Shown: in pieces, positions 61,309-64,000 of the stretch
Layout of the letters: each line of letters opens with the position of its first letter
Numbering within the stretch: the stretch's first letter is position 1
Assembly: GCA_902780495.1 (NCBI GenBank)
Contig: CACZFM010000008.1
Span: 32,577 to 96,576 of the forward strand
Length of the DNA stretch: 64,000 bases
Direction of reading: 5' to 3'
Origin: an uncultured Bacteroidales bacterium
GTDB taxonomy: Bacteria; Bacteroidota; Bacteroidia; Bacteroidales; Paludibacteraceae
Translations under genes and position numbers: made by a program
Notes under the pieces: generated by a model
The model's database searches: none
The model's input: the letters and a program-made list of their open reading frames with translations, nothing else
Told to the model about the DNA's origin: nothing

Positions 61309-63878
61309 AAAAATTATTGGGTATCGTACTCACATTATTTACCATCACTGCCCTCTTTGCCAATGTGCAAGGGCACTTCTTTATGAATGTAAGGGACGAC
61401 AATATTCAAATTGCACAAGCGAAAAATTATTTTGCTCAGTGGATGGATTTGCCGGCTAATACCACATTCACGCTTTTTCGCGATACGACTGACAATCTTG
61501 GAATACGACATCTATCCTTCCAACAAAATGTAGATGGTACCGAAGTTGCCAATTCGATCGTCTTGGTTCACGCCAAGAATGACATTATCTTTGCTATTAA
61601 TGGTGATATAATGCAAGCTACAGAATTTACCCAGAAGGATCAAAGAAGAATAACTGCGAAAGAGGCCACTTTAAAGGTTCGGAAAAAGGCATTCGATGCT
61701 GTGGTCCCTCTAAAAATAATTCGAGCGACAATCAATGGTGAGAAGGTATATCGATATGCGTATGAGGTCTTAAATGATGATGCTACCAATAAACAATACG
61801 TAGATGCTGAAACGGGTGCTATTATAAAGGTCAAACCGCTTGTTTATAATGCTGATGTCACCGGTTCGGCTACGACTATGTACTCAGGTATGCAACCTAT
61901 TACTTGCTGTGAATATGATGGTGCCTATTATCTACGAGATGAAGGAAGGGGCATTATTACATTAAATGCCACAGATAAGTCTGACTCAGAATTTGATTAT
62001 ATATTTCATATTCAAGACAAAGAGGCTGCTTCTGCTGAGTTGCTAAGTTATATCTCTTCTTGTCCTGATATCTCCAATTCTACAACTATTTGGGACGAAT
62101 ATTGGATGATGCTATTGGAATCTGTAAAAATAGAAGAAGTTAATCAGAATTCCAATTGGTATTCCATAGGCGAAGGCCCGGCCGATGTGTACATCAAAAT
62201 TAAGGATGGTGCAGGAAATGTAAAATTTACATCTTCACGATATGATGACCCGACATTCCCAGTGACCTTCAACATCGGTATGCAAATTACAGCACCTCCA
62301 TATTATATCGAAGTGTGGGACTATGACCCAATTAGTTCCGATGACTTGATAGAAACAATCAAAATTGAAACCATAAGGGGTGAAAATAAGACATACAACT
62401 TTCTGGATTTCACAACTAGTAATGTTAAAATGTCTTATACTATCAGATCTTCAGGTAGACAACCGTTCTTGGATGCGCACTGGGGAATGGAGAAGACGAT
62501 TGATTTCTACCGCGAAAAATTAAATTGTAATAGTTATGACAACAGAGGCTCCGTTGTGTACCAACTAGTCAATCACCCTTCTGAGATAATAGGCAGGCTT
62601 CAAGGCATCTACGCTAACGCGTGTGCAGTTGGTGAACTGAATCCTTGCTTTATGATGTATGGAATGGGGGAAATATCCTCGAATCCAGAAAAGAGTTTAG
62701 GAAGCATTCGACCATTAGTCTGTATAGATGTTATGGCTCATGAGTTCACTCACTTGGTTACAAGTAGAAATGGCAATGGAGGCTTAGAATATATTGGGGA
62801 ATCAGGCGCACTTAATGAGAGTTTTTCGGATATTGTAGGTATTTCTGTTAAACAATATGCTACGGGAAAGAACGATTGGCTAATAGGAAGTGATATGATG
62901 ATTTACGTTTCTAATATGCGTTCTATGATAAATCCGAAAAATAGTTATGATGGCTATAGGCCACAACCTGATACGTATGATGGACAACACTGGGCAGATA
63001 TTATGGACGTCAGCACTACAGGTGATAATGGGGGTGTGCATATTAATAGCGGCGTGCAGAACTATTGGTACTACCTGCTTTGCGCAGGTGGTAACGGAGT
63101 AAACGACCTTTCCAACGCCTATAAAATAACGGGAATCGGTATGGATAAGGCACTGCAAATAGCATATCGTAATCTCATCTTCTATCTAACACCGGAAGCC
63201 ACATTTGAAGACGCTCATAATGGTTCCATTCAAGCAGCAATAGACTTATATGGTGAGAATTCTCAGGAGTATCAATCCGTTGTAAATGCCTGGTACGCAG
63301 TAGGTATTGGTGATAAATACACTACTAATGAAGAGAACGTAACCGAATACTACATTGCAGTTAAACGAACCTCCGGCAATTACTATTTCCTTACGCCTAA
63401 CAAAGTAAGTGGAAAGAATCGTTTAGTCGCTGTTGATGCCGGAACATCAGTTCGCACAAGCATCGACACCATTAATACAACGCCTGAATATTTATGGACT
63501 TTTGTAGATAATAAACTAAAGAACCATAATGGACAATACTTATCTTGCTCAGCTGCAAAGTCGGTAGTTATGGCAAATACGGGAATTGAACTGATTAAGA
63601 CAGCCAACTTGGATGGTTCTGTTACATTTTCACACGCGGCAAGCGAAACAGAAACGTGGTACTTCTCTTTGGCATTAGCAGGTAATGATTACTTTGTGTT
63701 CTATGCCAATGCGAACCAGTTCACACATTTGTTGATGCTTCCAAAGGGGAAAGGAACTACTACTCGAATAACTAATATCAACGTAATACCTGAGACTCAA
63801 AAAATCCGTCGTAATGGTCAAATCTACATTCTCCGCGACGGCAAAGCCTATACTGTCACAGGGGCAGAAGTAAAGTAA
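61305..63878 (+). CDS. Thermolysin-like (M4) metalloprotease with C2-like insert and sorting tail
   Basis: 857 residues; signal peptide MKKLLGIVLTLFTITALFANVQG. The FTP-type prodomain (about 60-175) has LGIRHLSFQQNVDGTEVANS. The catalytic domain is intact: HEFTHLVTS (His479, Glu480, His483), ESGALNESFSDIVG (third ligand Glu) and the later VHINSGVQNYWYYLLC with its His. Within the N-terminal part of the catalytic region, between the RGIITLNATD segment and FLDAHWGMEKTIDFY, an extra beta domain (about 265-385, PADVYIKIKDGAGNVKFTS and YYIEVWDYDPISSDDLIE) looks like a C2 domain. Residues about 665-830 are a beta-trefoil-like domain. The tail is TQKIRRNGQIYILRDG then YTVTGAEVK. It is probably secreted by the T9SS-like route. 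Confidence 0.88.
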   Translation: MKKLLGIVLTLFTITALFANVQGHFFMNVRDDNIQIAQAKNYFAQWMDLPANTTFTLFRDTTDNLGIRHLSFQQNVDGTEVANSIVLVHAKNDIIFAINGDIMQATEFTQKDQRRITAKEATLKVRKKAFDAVVPLKIIRATINGEKVYRYAYEVLNDDATNKQYVDAETGAIIKVKPLVYNADVTGSATTMYSGMQPITCCEYDGAYYLRDEGRGIITLNATDKSDSEFDYIFHIQDKEAASAELLSYISSCPDISNSTTIWDEYWMMLLESVKIEEVNQNSNWYSIGEGPADVYIKIKDGAGNVKFTSSRYDDPTFPVTFNIGMQITAPPYYIEVWDYDPISSDDLIETIKIETIRGENKTYNFLDFTTSNVKMSYTIRSSGRQPFLDAHWGMEKTIDFYREKLNCNSYDNRGSVVYQLVNHPSEIIGRLQGIYANACAVGELNPCFMMYGMGEISSNPEKSLGSIRPLVCIDVMAHEFTHLVTSRNGNGGLEYIGESGALNESFSDIVGISVKQYATGKNDWLIGSDMMIYVSNMRSMINPKNSYDGYRPQPDTYDGQHWADIMDVSTTGDNGGVHINSGVQNYWYYLLCAGGNGVNDLSNAYKITGIGMDKALQIAYRNLIFYLTPEATFEDAHNGSIQAAIDLYGENSQEYQSVVNAWYAVGIGDKYTTNEENVTEYYIAVKRTSGNYYFLTPNKVSGKNRLVAVDAGTSVRTSIDTINTTPEYLWTFVDNKLKNHNGQYLSCSAAKSVVMANTGIELIKTANLDGSVTFSHAASETETWYFSLALAGNDYFVFYANANQFTHLLMLPKGKGTTTRITNINVIPETQKIRRNGQIYILRDGKAYTVTGAEVK

Positions 63879-63906
63879 CGCTCTGAAATATAGCAGAACC
63901 CAAAGA

Positions 63907-63942
63907 AAGAGAGGAGTCCTCAGTAATGGGAACTTCTCTCTT
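63907..63942 (+). terminator. Hairpin after the M4 protease gene
   Basis: AAGAGAGGAGT (63907-63917) and ACTTCTCTCTT (63932-63942) form an 11-bp stem with one G-U and a 14-nt loop. The run after it is weak (ATAG). Nothing is seen in 63943-64000. Confidence 0.55.
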
Positions 63943-64000
63943 ATAGATATCTATCCGCGCCCCCATTGAAATCTGATACAGTTCTTTTCAGTTCCTCCCG

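Overview
The window is a chromosomal segment of a Bacteroidota bacterium, almost certainly order Bacteroidales. Three things point there. Promoters have the Bacteroidota form: TTTG at -33, a 20-nt spacer, TAnnTTTG at -7. Several large exported proteins end in type IX secretion (T9SS) style C-terminal sorting regions. The gene content is typical of the order: DAHP synthase fused to chorismate mutase, DUF4954, DUF819, golvesin/amidase-type exported proteins, many lipoproteins, and the small MKxKxYIAP-type peptide. The genus cannot be fixed from sequence reading alone.

Layout. 1-3.4 kb: a leftward set of accessory genes (uracil-DNA-glycosylase-like protein, small ORFs, a Cys/His-repeat lipoprotein), with an 18-bp perfect palindrome at one promoter. 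3.5-4.6 kb: tRNA-Asp, a frameshifted ydeI relic and an IS21-family remnant carrying the 3' end of istB. 4.65-23.3 kb: one leftward operon of about 18.6 kb encoding cell-surface proteins of 2327 and about 1985 residues, two mid-size exported proteins, a 52-residue peptide and an outer-membrane barrel with a 54-bp minisatellite. 23.4-31.4 kb: tRNA-Arg, RNase HI, gapA, a DUF819/Omp85-like/SDR operon, a RecD/Pif1-like helicase and the SRP RNA. 31.4-41.1 kb: leftward pepT-gcvT-amidase-rlmD-subtilase operon, preceded by DAHP synthase/chorismate mutase and a lipoprotein. 41.4-50.2 kb: uvrB, then a tightly packed housekeeping and envelope operon (lipid kinase, dut, TPR lipoprotein, EnvC-like, FKBP, rimM, SpoU). 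50.2-58.1 kb: leftward radA with a split U32 peptidase, then dnaN-exonuclease-DUF4954-rnz. 58.2-63.9 kb: murI on what looks like a leaderless transcript, an exported lipoprotein, a structured intergenic region and an AT-richer group ending in a thermolysin-type metalloprotease.

How it fits together. Five or six exported proteins (from the surface operon, the subtilase and the M4 protease) share a short C-terminal tail of the type RNGQxYIxRDGxxYTxxGxxxx, or a classical T9SS sorting domain. They therefore look like cargo of one secretion route, although no T9SS machinery gene is present here.

The two signals that ordinary annotation does not explain are the following. (i) Six intergenic arrays of 4-6 tandem repeats all have exactly an 11-bp period. 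Four share the unit TAATAACCYAA in either orientation, and two have unrelated units. (ii) The promoter architecture is extremely uniform: 15 of the 16 promoters I found have exactly 20 nt between the two elements, and some are near-identical over 33-60 bp.
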